Positions 19,293 to 28,662 of a stretch of 34,140 nt of DNA are shown one piece after another. Position numbers and translations under genes: made by a program. Location: positions 1 to 34,140 of the forward strand of contig JANQJJ010000241.1 of NCBI GenBank assembly GCA_028281725.1, read 5' to 3'. Under the pieces are notes generated by a model. The model did no database searches. It saw nothing but the letters and a program-made list of their open reading frames with translations, and had not been told where the DNA came from. How positions within the stretch are numbered: the first letter of the stretch is position 1; every line of letters starts with the position of its first letter. This DNA comes from Pirellulaceae bacterium (lineage in GTDB: Bacteria > Planctomycetota > Planctomycetia > Pirellulales > Pirellulaceae).

Positions 19293-19778
19293 TTATGACT
19301 GAGCGAGTTGCTTTGGCTGCAATAGTCCCGGGATGAATCGATGATCGGCCTTGAACGAAACGGCCAACCGATTCCAGGTGTTGATCATGGCGACCGCCAG
19401 CGTCAATTGACTGATACCTTCCTCTCCGAACACCTCGACCACGTCAGCGTAGAGACGATCGTCGATGCCAGACGAATCGGCCAACCTGGTAACCGCCTCC
19501 GCCCACCGGAAAGCTGCCTGTTCCTGCTTCGTGAAACAAGGGGCTTCTTGCCAAACGACGGTCATGTCAATCCGCTCGGTCGTCTCTTCCATCAACCGAA
19601 GGCGCTGGGTGTGATAGCTGACGCAAAACGAACAGCCGTTGATCTGCGAAACTCGCAGCTTAACCAACTCGATCAATTTGGAGCCAAGAGGATACTGGTC
19701 GATAGAGCTCTCAATTTCCGTGAAGTGGTCGATTTCCTGTGACAGAAACTGAAAGTAGTTTGCGCGAGATTCAGTCAT
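19293..19778 (-). CDS. Carboxymuconolactone decarboxylase / AhpD-like family protein
   Basis: LVKLRVSQINGCSFCVSYH (CxxC plus H) and EEGISQLTLAVAMINTWNRLAVSF. Confidence 0.93.
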   Translation of the reverse strand: MTESRANYFQFLSQEIDHFTEIESSIDQYPLGSKLIELVKLRVSQINGCSFCVSYHTQRLRLMEETTERIDMTVVWQEAPCFTKQEQAAFRWAEAVTRLADSSGIDDRLYADVVEVFGEEGISQLTLAVAMINTWNRLAVSFKADHRFIPGLLQPKQLAQS

Positions 19779-19866
19779 GATCGCCTCGACTGCTGGTGGT
19801 CTCGAAAATCAGGAACGCCCGAAAGCTGCTCCCGAGTGTGTTGTTCGACCGCAATTGTAAAACTAT

Positions 19867-19918
19867 AGTGGTTCCAAGGAAGATCCACTTTTGAAACTAT
19901 TGATAGAGCCACTTTGGA
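19867..19918. promoter_or_regulatory. Candidate MocR operator in the divergent CMD/MocR intergenic region
   Basis: Dyad AGTGG-TTCC-AA-GGAA-gat-CCACT (19867-19889) plus direct repeats CCACTTTTGA (19885-19894) and CCACTTTGGA (19909-19918). Confidence 0.5.
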
Positions 19919-21411
19919 TGAGTCCGCGATCGAAAGAACGGTTTGAATTCGATACGATCCGCCTCGATGACTCTCTGTCGGAAAGTCAGTACTCCCAGCT
20001 GGAAGGCCAAATTCGCAGTGCGATTTCCGGTCGCTTGCTGTCGGCTGGGACGCGGGTTCCATCGAGTCGGAAGCTCGCTCAGATTCTTGGCATTTCTCGG
20101 AACACGGTGCTCACAGCCTATGAGCAACTCATTTCGGAAGGGTATCTTGAAACAGTTCGGGGTTCTGGAACTCGAGTCGCCGGCTTGCCTCCGGAGGCCT
20201 TCGAGTTCGATGAGCACCCACAATTGCCGCTGACCGGCACGGCGACGGCCGAGTGCCTTTCCGCGGCGGGACGGCGGCTGACCGAATTGGCGAAGTCGTT
20301 TCCGAGTGCCGCCGATCGGGCGACGCCGTTTCGCCCGCATCTCCCGGCAGTCGACGAGTTTCCCGTGGCAGTTTGGAATCGTTTTGCGAATGAGCGGGCG
20401 AGGTGGTCCTCGCAACAGTTGAATCATTGTGACCCGCAAGGGTTTCCTCCGTTGCGCGAGGCAATCGCTGAGTACATGGCGATATCACGCGGAGTGGCCT
20501 GCGCGGCAGAGCAGGTTGTTGTCACGTCGGGTGCACAACAGGGCTTGAGTCTTGTCATGCAGCTGTTGATCGAGCCCAACGATACGGTATGGGTTGAAGA
20601 ACCCGGCAATGCTCCGGCCAATCAATTGCTTGAACTGGCACGGGCTCGTGTTGTTCCCGTGCCGCTCGATGCCGAGGGGATTGATGTGTCGGGAATGCCG
20701 ACACGCGGTGGGAAGCCAAAGCTGATCTACGTCACGCCGGGAGGCCAATGGCCGATGGCGATGACGATGAGTCTGAACAGGCGGTTAGAACTGCTCACGG
20801 TGGCTCAGCGACACGAGAGCTGGGTTATCGAGGATGACTACAACGGGGAATTTCGATATACAGGTCGGCCGCATCCGGCGCTGTGCAGTCTTGATCAATC
20901 GGGACGGACAATCTACATGGGAACTTTTAGCAAGATGCTGTTTCCAGCCATACGTCTCGGCTTTCTGATCGTGCCTCCGAAGCTATCTCAGACATTCGCG
21001 TACGCGCGCTGGTTGCATGATCGGTTTTCACCTCCGCTAACGCAAATGGTGCTACATCGCTTCATCGAATCGGGGAACTTCCTGAAGCACATTCGGCGCA
21101 TGCGCTCGCTGTACAACGATCGACAAAAATTCCTTTATCATTCCTTACTCGAGCATCTGAAAACGCACATCGAAGTCGACTTGCCGGAATCGGGATTGCA
21201 TTTGGTCGTGAGGGGAGTGACGGCGCGAGCAGAGGATCGATTGATCGCAGCAGCCAAGCGTGCCGGAGTGGAGTATCACTCGGTGAAAATGTATTCGCGA
21301 GAGCCGAAAGCCGTTCGAGGGATCATTCTTGGATTTGCGGCCTTTGACAAGCAGGCGACTGAAAAGGCTATTCGCGACTGGTCTGTCGAGTTGGCGAGAT
21401 CCTCCCCATGA
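19891..21411 (+). CDS. MocR/PdxR-type transcriptional regulator (GntR wHTH plus class I aminotransferase domain)
   Basis: wHTH GTRVPSSRKLAQILGISRNTVLTAYEQLISEGYLETVRGSGT; aminotransferase domain with YMGTFSKMLFPAIRLGFLIVP. TTG at 19891 or ATG at 19918 as start. Confidence 0.93.
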   Translation: MKLLIEPLWMSPRSKERFEFDTIRLDDSLSESQYSQLEGQIRSAISGRLLSAGTRVPSSRKLAQILGISRNTVLTAYEQLISEGYLETVRGSGTRVAGLPPEAFEFDEHPQLPLTGTATAECLSAAGRRLTELAKSFPSAADRATPFRPHLPAVDEFPVAVWNRFANERARWSSQQLNHCDPQGFPPLREAIAEYMAISRGVACAAEQVVVTSGAQQGLSLVMQLLIEPNDTVWVEEPGNAPANQLLELARARVVPVPLDAEGIDVSGMPTRGGKPKLIYVTPGGQWPMAMTMSLNRRLELLTVAQRHESWVIEDDYNGEFRYTGRPHPALCSLDQSGRTIYMGTFSKMLFPAIRLGFLIVPPKLSQTFAYARWLHDRFSPPLTQMVLHRFIESGNFLKHIRRMRSLYNDRQKFLYHSLLEHLKTHIEVDLPESGLHLVVRGVTARAEDRLIAAAKRAGVEYHSVKMYSREPKAVRGIILGFAAFDKQATEKAIRDWSVELARSSP

Positions 21412-21618
21412 CTTCCCCGAATTCGGCAAGCTGCTCCTTGCCCGCCTGGACACCCAAAGCTCCCCTGGCGAGAGGCCCAGTTGATACAGGAGTGTTCACC
21501 CAGAAGTGTCAAATAACTTGGCATTTTGCTCGAATAGCCTCCCAGCGAGTCCGCGACTTAAAGCCAATTCGCAATCGATGGGCGCTGTCCACCTAGGCGG
21601 CAATGGAACACTCTCGAG

Positions 21619-23973
21619 ATGACAAAAATGGCCCAAGTATCCGTTCATTCTCTGTTTGCCCGGCTAGGCCGGATGGTCTATCGGTTGCGGGAGGGGATCA
21701 CGCTTTCCAACTCGGCCTATGAAACGATCGTAGTCAACGTCAACAAGCAGGCCCCCAGCGTTTCAGCTCTGTCGGATGGGCAGCTGCGGAGTAGGTTCGA
21801 CTCGATTCGGCAACGCGTCGCAGATGGAGCGAATCTTAGGGGCGTCCGCGTCGAAGGCTTGGCGATCATCCGCGAAGCAGCCAGCCGAGCGGTTGCCATG
21901 CGCCCCTACGATGTGCAGATGTTGGCGGCTGTGGCGATGCTGGCAGATAAGTGCGTCGAAATGCAGACTGGCGAAGGCAAGACGCTGGCTGCCGCCGTGA
22001 CGGTTTGCCTTCGTGCACTGAGCGGTCAGGGCGTTCATGTGTTGACCTTTAATGACTACTTGGCCGAGCGCGATGCGAAATGGATGCTGCCTCTGTATCG
22101 TTTTCTGGGACTGTCTGTCGGACACGTCGTTCAAGGAATGTCTCGGGCAGATCGGCAGGCGGCTTATCGATGCGACATTACTTACGTGACGGCCAAGGAG
22201 GCGGCCTTCGACTTTCTACGCGATCAGCTTTGCCAACAGTTGGAAGATCGCGTTCAGCGTGGTTTCCACGCAGCGATCATCGATGAAGCGGACTCGATTC
22301 TGATTGACGAAGCGAGAATACCGTTGGTGATTGCCACGGAATCAGAACGTGACCATACCGATTTATACGGAATCGCCAAGTTAGTACGTCCGCTGCACAA
22401 GGGAGTCCACTACGAGATTAAGGCCAGTGGAAGAAATGTCTCGCTGACCGATGAGGGGATTTCATGGGTAGAGGACCGGTTGGGCATTGCGGAATTGCAT
22501 AGCGAGGAGCATATGCACCTCCTAGCCAGAATCAATCTCGCGTTGCAAGCGGAAGCGTTGTTAACTCGCGACGTCGATTACATCGTTCGGGACGCGGCGA
22601 TCGAGTTGATCGACGAATTTACTGGCCGCGTCGCTGAGAATCGAAAATGGCCGGGAGGCCTGCAAGCGGCACTGGAGGCCAAGGAAGGTGTTGAAATCCA
22701 ACCACAGGGCAAGATCTTAAATACGATCACACTGCAGCAGTTTGTCGAACAGTATCACAGTCTCGCCGGCATGACGGGAACGGCCGTGGAAGCTACCGAG
22801 GAACTCGCCGATTTCTACCGACTAAAAATCGTTATCGTGCCGCCCAATCGCCCGTGTAACCGCATCGACCATCCCGATCGTATCTACGCCACTAAGGCTT
22901 TGAAGCGAGAGGCATTGGCCCAGGAGATTCGGGCTCAACATTCGACCGGTCGTCCGGTGTTGATTGGCACAGCCAGCGTTGAAGAGACTCAGATTCTCGC
23001 GCGGGTGTTGGACGAAGTGGGTGTGCCCTGCCGCGTGCTGAATGCCACCAACGACCATCTCGAAGCTGAGATTATTGCCGAGGCTGGCGCGCTGGGTGCC
23101 GTGACAATCTCAACCAACATGGCTGGACGTGGAACCGACATCTGCCTTGGCGGCACAAATCAAAAGACGAAAGAACAAGTCGTGCAGCTTGGTGGACTGT
23201 ACGTGATCGGCACCAACCGACATGAAAGCCGGCGTATCGACAATCAACTGCGAGGCCGCTCGGGGCGTCAGGGAGATCCCGGCGAATCTCGGTTCTTTGT
23301 CAGCCTGGAAGACGACCTGATCGCCGATCATGGCATCGCCGATTGGGTGCGGACGCCAGGGGCAAGTGAACCGCTCGATTCTCGAGATACCGCGAAACGA
23401 ATTGCTCAAGTGCAGCGAATCATCGAGGGGGAATGCTGCGAGATCCGCCGCACGCTTCGTTTGTACTCGCACCTGCTGGAGGTTCAGCGCAAGGCGATCA
23501 GCAGAGACCGGGAGGAACTCCTGCGTGGAACTCGGCTGCCGACCGGCTTGAAGAAGCACGCACCGGATTTGCATCAACAGCTTGTTCACCAGTGGGGCGA
23601 AACGTACGTTGCTAACGCTGAACGCGTTGTGACGCTAATTCACCTCGACTGGTGCTGGAGTGACCACCTGGCACATGCTGCCGAGATTCGCGAAAACATT
23701 CACTTGGCCAGTTTCGGTGGTTTCAACCCATTGGATCTGTTCAATCGGCAGATGAACCTCGAGTTCAATTCTTTTCTCTCGGCCGTCGAAGAAAGGACCG
23801 TTGCCACGCTACGCACGGCCAGATTTACTGCTGAAGGCATCGACCTGGAGAAAGAGGGGCTGCGAGGCCCGTCATCGACCTGGACCTTCATGATCAATGA
23901 TAATCCTCGAGGAGCCGTCCTGAATCTGCTAGTTCGAGGCATCGTGAAACGATTGGCGAAACCGTTCGGCTAA
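21619..23973 (+). CDS. SecA-family preprotein translocase ATPase, short accessory-type paralogue
   Basis: QTGEGKTLAAA, IIDEADSILIDEARIPL, GMTGTAVEATEE, ISTNMAGRGTDICLGG, IDNQLRGRSGRQGDPGESRFFVSLEDDL; ends at GIVKRLAKPFG without a C-terminal Cys-rich zinc-binding tail. Confidence 0.9.
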   Translation: MTKMAQVSVHSLFARLGRMVYRLREGITLSNSAYETIVVNVNKQAPSVSALSDGQLRSRFDSIRQRVADGANLRGVRVEGLAIIREAASRAVAMRPYDVQMLAAVAMLADKCVEMQTGEGKTLAAAVTVCLRALSGQGVHVLTFNDYLAERDAKWMLPLYRFLGLSVGHVVQGMSRADRQAAYRCDITYVTAKEAAFDFLRDQLCQQLEDRVQRGFHAAIIDEADSILIDEARIPLVIATESERDHTDLYGIAKLVRPLHKGVHYEIKASGRNVSLTDEGISWVEDRLGIAELHSEEHMHLLARINLALQAEALLTRDVDYIVRDAAIELIDEFTGRVAENRKWPGGLQAALEAKEGVEIQPQGKILNTITLQQFVEQYHSLAGMTGTAVEATEELADFYRLKIVIVPPNRPCNRIDHPDRIYATKALKREALAQEIRAQHSTGRPVLIGTASVEETQILARVLDEVGVPCRVLNATNDHLEAEIIAEAGALGAVTISTNMAGRGTDICLGGTNQKTKEQVVQLGGLYVIGTNRHESRRIDNQLRGRSGRQGDPGESRFFVSLEDDLIADHGIADWVRTPGASEPLDSRDTAKRIAQVQRIIEGECCEIRRTLRLYSHLLEVQRKAISRDREELLRGTRLPTGLKKHAPDLHQQLVHQWGETYVANAERVVTLIHLDWCWSDHLAHAAEIRENIHLASFGGFNPLDLFNRQMNLEFNSFLSAVEERTVATLRTARFTAEGIDLEKEGLRGPSSTWTFMINDNPRGAVLNLLVRGIVKRLAKPFG

Positions 23974-23977
23974 CGCG

Positions 23978-24115
23978 CTAGTCGACTTCGGCCTGGTAAA
24001 CGCGTTTGCCTCCCAAGTAGATTTCGAGCACGCGCGTGTCGCGAACCGCGTCGAGCGGACAACTCAGCAGATCGCGATCGACCACGACACCTGCCTCGAT
24101 TTTTGAAAACACTTT
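23978..24115 (-). pseudogene. C-terminal remnant of an amidohydrolase (YtcJ-like) gene
   Basis: Reverse strand reads ...KIEAGVVVDRDLLSCPLDAVRDTRVLEIYLGGKRVYQAEVD*, resembling amidohydrolase C-termini; no upstream coding body, and the next gene ends at 24147. Confidence 0.6.
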
Positions 24116-24146
24116 CTAAAGACTGCAAGAACACGCAAAACGCTCC

Positions 24147-24944
24147 TTAGCTGATCTTCACGACAACCGAAGGATCGTAGGGTAGCGCCGGCTTGATCAG
24201 CGAAGCGTTGTTCCGGAGATAGTGCATCGCGATCGCTCGCCGCGGTCGTGAACTGGTGTTACTCGACGACTGATGCCAGGTGTTGCCGTGGTGAAACGAG
24301 ATCCCACCGGCCGGTACAGGCGCCGGCGTCATTGGGTAGTGGTCGACTTGATCGGAGGGGATTTGGAGGTTGTACGGTTCGTCGGGAGGAGCCATGTGTT
24401 CGTAGACCGGGCCACGGTGGCTGCCGTTGCCGTAGAACAGGCATCCGTTCTCTCGCGTCGCATCGTCCAGGGCAATCCAGACCGTCAACGTAGCGTCCAG
24501 ATCATCGGGACCGAAGTAAAAGTTATCTTGGTGCACTGGCTTGGGGCCGCCCAATCCCGGTGGTTTGCAGAAGACCTGGCTGAAGAAAACACTGACTCCC
24601 GGGCCAATCAACTGCTCAACGCTTCCCACCAGCTGTTCCGACTGAGCCATCTGCCTCAGTAGGGTTCGATGGAAGACGGGTTCATCGAGCTTGCGGAGCA
24701 CGGTGCCCGTCGTATCCGCCTGCTCCAGATACCATCGCTGTTGCTCCTCAGATATCTGCTCCAAGAACTCACGACTCCAGGAATCGATGTCGGCCAAGGC
24801 GCCGGCGACCGTGCGCCGGTCGAATACCTCCGGTATCGTGAGATGACCGAGCTGACGGAATTGGTCGAGTTGCGGATCGCTGAGCATCGTCTGCGTGCCT
24901 TTCGCTACGCCTGTGCCGCCGGGAGGACCGTCTGACGTTGCCAA
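24147..24944 (-). CDS. Phytanoyl-CoA dioxygenase (PhyH) family protein
   Basis: KPVHQDNFYFGPDDLDATLTVWIALDD (HxD), GISFHHGNTWHQSSSNTSSRPRRAIAMHYLR. TTG start at 24944 or ATG at 24887. Confidence 0.88.
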   Translation of the reverse strand: MATSDGPPGGTGVAKGTQTMLSDPQLDQFRQLGHLTIPEVFDRRTVAGALADIDSWSREFLEQISEEQQRWYLEQADTTGTVLRKLDEPVFHRTLLRQMAQSEQLVGSVEQLIGPGVSVFFSQVFCKPPGLGGPKPVHQDNFYFGPDDLDATLTVWIALDDATRENGCLFYGNGSHRGPVYEHMAPPDEPYNLQIPSDQVDHYPMTPAPVPAGGISFHHGNTWHQSSSNTSSRPRRAIAMHYLRNNASLIKPALPYDPSVVVKIS

Positions 24945-24945
24945 C

Positions 24946-26283
24946 TCAATTTGACTCCGCTCGGGGCTGAGGGCGTACGTGAGCTGTACGGATTTCTTGC
25001 GTTTGAACCGTTTCCACCGCAGCCGGCGGATGCATGTAGGAGTCGATTTTGCCAGGTAGATCCACCAGGGCTGTCTTGCCCGCCATGGCGATCAGCGTCA
25101 CCAGTCCGATTGATCCAAGACCGACCGTCACAGGGCCGTTGACATGCTCGCCCATGATATCCCGCGAACTGGTCAGCCACAACAGAACTCCAGCCACCAG
25201 CGGCGCCGCCACTACCGTAACGGCCTGGGCCGCGATGATGGTCGGAGTTCGATCAAAATTGAACATCAATACGGCGACACCAACGAGCATGCCCGTCAAC
25301 AGCGCGGCCGTCGTCATGACCCTGGGACCGGTGTCACTTGGTTTGGAGCCCCATCCCAGGCCATCCGCCGCCATAAATCCTCCGATCATCGAGTTGACCA
25401 AAAAGGAGGAATAGGCGGCGGAGAATAGCCCCACGCAAAAGATGATTTTGGCCGTCGGTCCAAAGGTTGCCTCCAGTGACGTGGCCACGGCAATCGGGTT
25501 GCTCAGTTCGACCGTCTGGCCTGTGTACAAGCCTGCGGCCGCTGTCGACATCAGCATGACCGTGATCAGAAACATAATCACCGATCCAATTCTGGCGTCG
25601 ATCAGGCCGCTACTTAAATCGGTAAGCTTCCAGCCTTTTTGCCTCACCAGGTAGGCTTGATAAAAGGCCGCGGTAATCACGAAGGTGGTGCCGACCAGTC
25701 CCAGGATAGGTAACATCTCGCCGGAGTTGCCAAGCGACGGCACAAATCCTTTTGCCATCGCAGCCACATTGGGCCTCAGGCGCAACAGATTGATTGCGAA
25801 GCAGATCAGCATCAGCGCGACGAAGGCCGTCATGACTCTTTCGAGCACACGGTACATATCCTTAAAAACGAACAGGAAGGAGATCGCCAGCAGATTGAAC
25901 AGGATCACCAGGCCGGTGACGACGGACTTGGATTCGATGAATGCCTCAAACGCCGCCGCGACTCCAATATTGTTTCCGGACTGAAAGGCGGCGGAAATGA
26001 AAAAGACGCCCATGCCCACCAGCACCGCGAGCCATTTTCCGGCCTTCTTACGAATTAAGTCGCCAGGAGCGCTCGATGCCACCACACCTAGCTTGGCGCC
26101 GAGGGTCATGAAGAGCACCATGAAGGCGACCGAAATGATGACTACCCAGAGCATCGCATACTGGTCGTTCGCGCCGATTTTTGAACTGGTCATAATGCTT
26201 CCCGGGCCGATCACCACACAGGCAGTGATCAGGCCAGGTCCAATTCGCCGGTACCACGGTTGGGCAATCGTCTCTTCAGCCAT
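24946..26283 (-). CDS. NRAMP family divalent metal ion transporter
   Basis: ATG at 26283 (MAEETIAQPWYRRIGPGLITACVVIGPGSIMTSSKIGANDQYAMLW); DPG-like TM1 region and multi-TM layout typical of NRAMP relatives. Confidence 0.85.
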   Translation of the reverse strand: MAEETIAQPWYRRIGPGLITACVVIGPGSIMTSSKIGANDQYAMLWVVIISVAFMVLFMTLGAKLGVVASSAPGDLIRKKAGKWLAVLVGMGVFFISAAFQSGNNIGVAAAFEAFIESKSVVTGLVILFNLLAISFLFVFKDMYRVLERVMTAFVALMLICFAINLLRLRPNVAAMAKGFVPSLGNSGEMLPILGLVGTTFVITAAFYQAYLVRQKGWKLTDLSSGLIDARIGSVIMFLITVMLMSTAAAGLYTGQTVELSNPIAVATSLEATFGPTAKIIFCVGLFSAAYSSFLVNSMIGGFMAADGLGWGSKPSDTGPRVMTTAALLTGMLVGVAVLMFNFDRTPTIIAAQAVTVVAAPLVAGVLLWLTSSRDIMGEHVNGPVTVGLGSIGLVTLIAMAGKTALVDLPGKIDSYMHPPAAVETVQTQEIRTAHVRPQPRAESN

Positions 26284-26416
26284 CAATGGGTCTCTTACGT
26301 GTCTGGAGAATGTTTCGGTTGACTGCGACGCTACGAGTGCCCAGTCGCTTGGTCCTTGGCGGCACATGCCCTCAGTCCGTACAACTCGCACCAGCCGCTT
26401 CGTCAGCTAAGACGCC

Positions 26417-26553
26417 CTAGTGCTTTGTCAACACTAAAGACTTGGGTAAAGGGGTCAGGAGTCAATCGTGCACAGCACCCGAAGGGCCGCTGGCGGCAAT
26501 TGACTCCTGACCCCTTTACCCGACCCAAAGATTAAGCTTTGACAGACCACTAG
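26417..26553. repeat. Palindromic MITE/REP-like element
   Basis: Perfect 23-bp inverted arms GGGTAAAGGGGTCAGGAGTCAAT (26444-26466) and ATTGACTCCTGACCCCTTTACCC (26499-26521), nested in an imperfect outer repeat with ends CTAGTG...CACTAG. Confidence 0.8.
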
Positions 26554-26808
26554 CAACCGATTTGCCTCGGCGGTGCCCCATACCGAAAGCAGAAGAGCAA
26601 TTGTGTGCAGCTTTCGGATGCATCGCTCGACTGCTTCCAGCGGTCGCGTTTCCTGCTGGCAGCAAAAGAGACCGCCCCTGAAGAGTACCTGGATTCCCTT
26701 CTGGGCCGGAGCACGCGATGGTCAGCCGAACGCTCAGGTGCTGATGGAATCAGCTACCGCAAAATGCCACGCCCCACCCAGATCGACCTCGAGATCCACA
26801 AAGCGTAC

Positions 26809-28662
26809 TTATCCGTTCCGTGGCGGCCCGGTGAGCATCACCTTGAGCGTTACGTCCATGTCCCCCCGTTTGATGATCACGTTGACTTCGTCGCCGGGTT
26901 TCCGTTGCCGTAAGATGGCGGGCAGGTCTTGAACGCGCGCCACGTCCTTGTCCTCGATTTTGATGATGACGTCTCCCGCCTTCATGCCCGCTTTGGACGC
27001 CGGTGAGTTCGGGGCGACATCTTGAATTCCAGCCCCCGCGACCGCGTTGTCGAAGTCCAACATCACACCAAGGTAAACCACACCCTGACGTCTGCGTGGA
27101 GCCACTTTGACGAATGTCGGTCGCTCGGACAATTCGACGATCTCGCGAATCACACGCTCGGCCAAGTCGATTGTGGTCGCCGTACCCGCGACGTCGATCG
27201 TTTCGAAATCGTCGTCAGGCGTGTGGTACAGGTCCGTCAACCCCGTGTGGAAGAACATGATCGGGATGTCCTTGCGATAGAAGCCAGCATGATCACTGCC
27301 GCCCACGGACTGGCTCTGCTTCAATTTGAATTCGGCACCTTCTGTTGCTCGCGCGAGCAATTCTGGGAACTCTTTCGCCGTGTTGGCTCCACCAAGCGTG
27401 AGGCCCTGCTTCCCGTACATGCCGATCATGTCAAAGTTGATCATGGCGACCGTCTTGTCCAAAGGAATGGCTGGGTTCGCGAGGTAGTGGTTGCTGCCGA
27501 GAATCCCTCGCTCTTCAGCCGTAAATCCAATAAATACAACCCGCCGCTTCAATTTTGTGGCGCTGAGCCGACGGGCAAGCTCCATGACCGCCGCAGTCCC
27601 GGTCGCATTGTCATCGGCACCATTGTGGACCGCACGCTGATTTGGCCGTCGCGAACCGAACGGACCCATTCCAAGATGATCGTAGTGGGCACCGACGACA
27701 ATCGTCTCATCCGCCAATGGCCCCTCACCTTCGAGAATCCCGATGACGTTGCTGACACCAGCACGGATCTCATCAAACTTGCTGCCAACTTCCGCTGTGA
27801 TGTCCAGTGGTTGGGAAAGCGGCTGAAGGTCGGAGTCGATCTGGTCGGCGATCTCTTTCACCGTCTTCAGTTCCTTGTCGCCCGCTTTCACGGGGTGCTT
27901 TTCCAGCAGCTCGTTTAATCGTTGCTTGGTCATGTGGAAAAAGGGAATGCCAGCGCCTCGCGAGCCAAACCCCGCCGGGTGGCTCAACTCATCAGGTTTT
28001 TCGTGGGTTGAGTGCGGGTCATTGACCATAACGATCGCGGCGGCCTTCGCTTTTTTGGCGGCGTCCAGCTTCGTGCGGATGAATGCGTGCTGGCTGGTCC
28101 GCTTGCCATCGAAGACGCTCGTATCGTCGCCTTGTTGCGGCTCGCGACGAATTACGACGACAATCTTTCCTTCAACATCAATGCCTTCATAGTCGCTGTA
28201 TTTCAACCTGGGCGCGTTGATGCCGTAACCGACAAACACCACCTCCGCGTTGGCATTGCCGCTACCGCCTGCCGCCAGTGGCTGAAAATCCTCTCCAGCC
28301 TTAAGCTCGATGATTCCACGTTGCGTTTTAAAGACAAGCTTCGTGTCCTTCTCGATCACTTTAGTGTCAACAGGAATCTCGAACGGCTTGCGGTAGGTTC
28401 CGTCGTCTCCACCGCCGATAAGGCCAGCCTCCGCAAACACTTCCTCGATGCGTTTTGCCGCAAGCTCCAACCCTTTAGTTTGAGGACCGCGCCCCTCCAA
28501 CTCATCCGACGCCAGATAACGAATGTCATCACCGATGCGTTTGACAGCAGCGGATTCCGCATCGATGGCAATATTTGAGGCGGAGAGCGTCGCGGCTTCC
28601 TGCGCGAACAGTGGAACGCAGTTGACGGAACAAAGGAAAAAAGCTACCAGTTTGAGCTTCAT
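26809..28662 (-). CDS. Secreted M28 family metallopeptidase with PA-like and C-terminal PDZ domains
   Basis: ATG 28662 (MKLKLVAFFLCSVNCVPLFAQ); VVGAHYDHLGMG, HNGADDNATGTAAVMELAR, FTAEERGILGS, SVGGSDHAGF; PDZ VAPNSPASKAGMKAGDVIIKIEDKDV. Confidence 0.93.
   Translation of the reverse strand: MKLKLVAFFLCSVNCVPLFAQEAATLSASNIAIDAESAAVKRIGDDIRYLASDELEGRGPQTKGLELAAKRIEEVFAEAGLIGGGDDGTYRKPFEIPVDTKVIEKDTKLVFKTQRGIIELKAGEDFQPLAAGGSGNANAEVVFVGYGINAPRLKYSDYEGIDVEGKIVVVIRREPQQGDDTSVFDGKRTSQHAFIRTKLDAAKKAKAAAIVMVNDPHSTHEKPDELSHPAGFGSRGAGIPFFHMTKQRLNELLEKHPVKAGDKELKTVKEIADQIDSDLQPLSQPLDITAEVGSKFDEIRAGVSNVIGILEGEGPLADETIVVGAHYDHLGMGPFGSRRPNQRAVHNGADDNATGTAAVMELARRLSATKLKRRVVFIGFTAEERGILGSNHYLANPAIPLDKTVAMINFDMIGMYGKQGLTLGGANTAKEFPELLARATEGAEFKLKQSQSVGGSDHAGFYRKDIPIMFFHTGLTDLYHTPDDDFETIDVAGTATTIDLAERVIREIVELSERPTFVKVAPRRRQGVVYLGVMLDFDNAVAGAGIQDVAPNSPASKAGMKAGDVIIKIEDKDVARVQDLPAILRQRKPGDEVNVIIKRGDMDVTLKVMLTGPPRNG

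Noticed and set aside
26573-26932. 119-aa and 102-aa overlapping plus-strand ORFs between the MITE-like element and the M28 gene
   Set aside because: Run into the antisense of the M28 gene; no motifs, no clear RBS. A decayed gene is possible but unsupported.
27022-27918. 298-aa plus-strand ORF
   Set aside because: Antisense to the M28 peptidase, whose catalytic motifs are clear.
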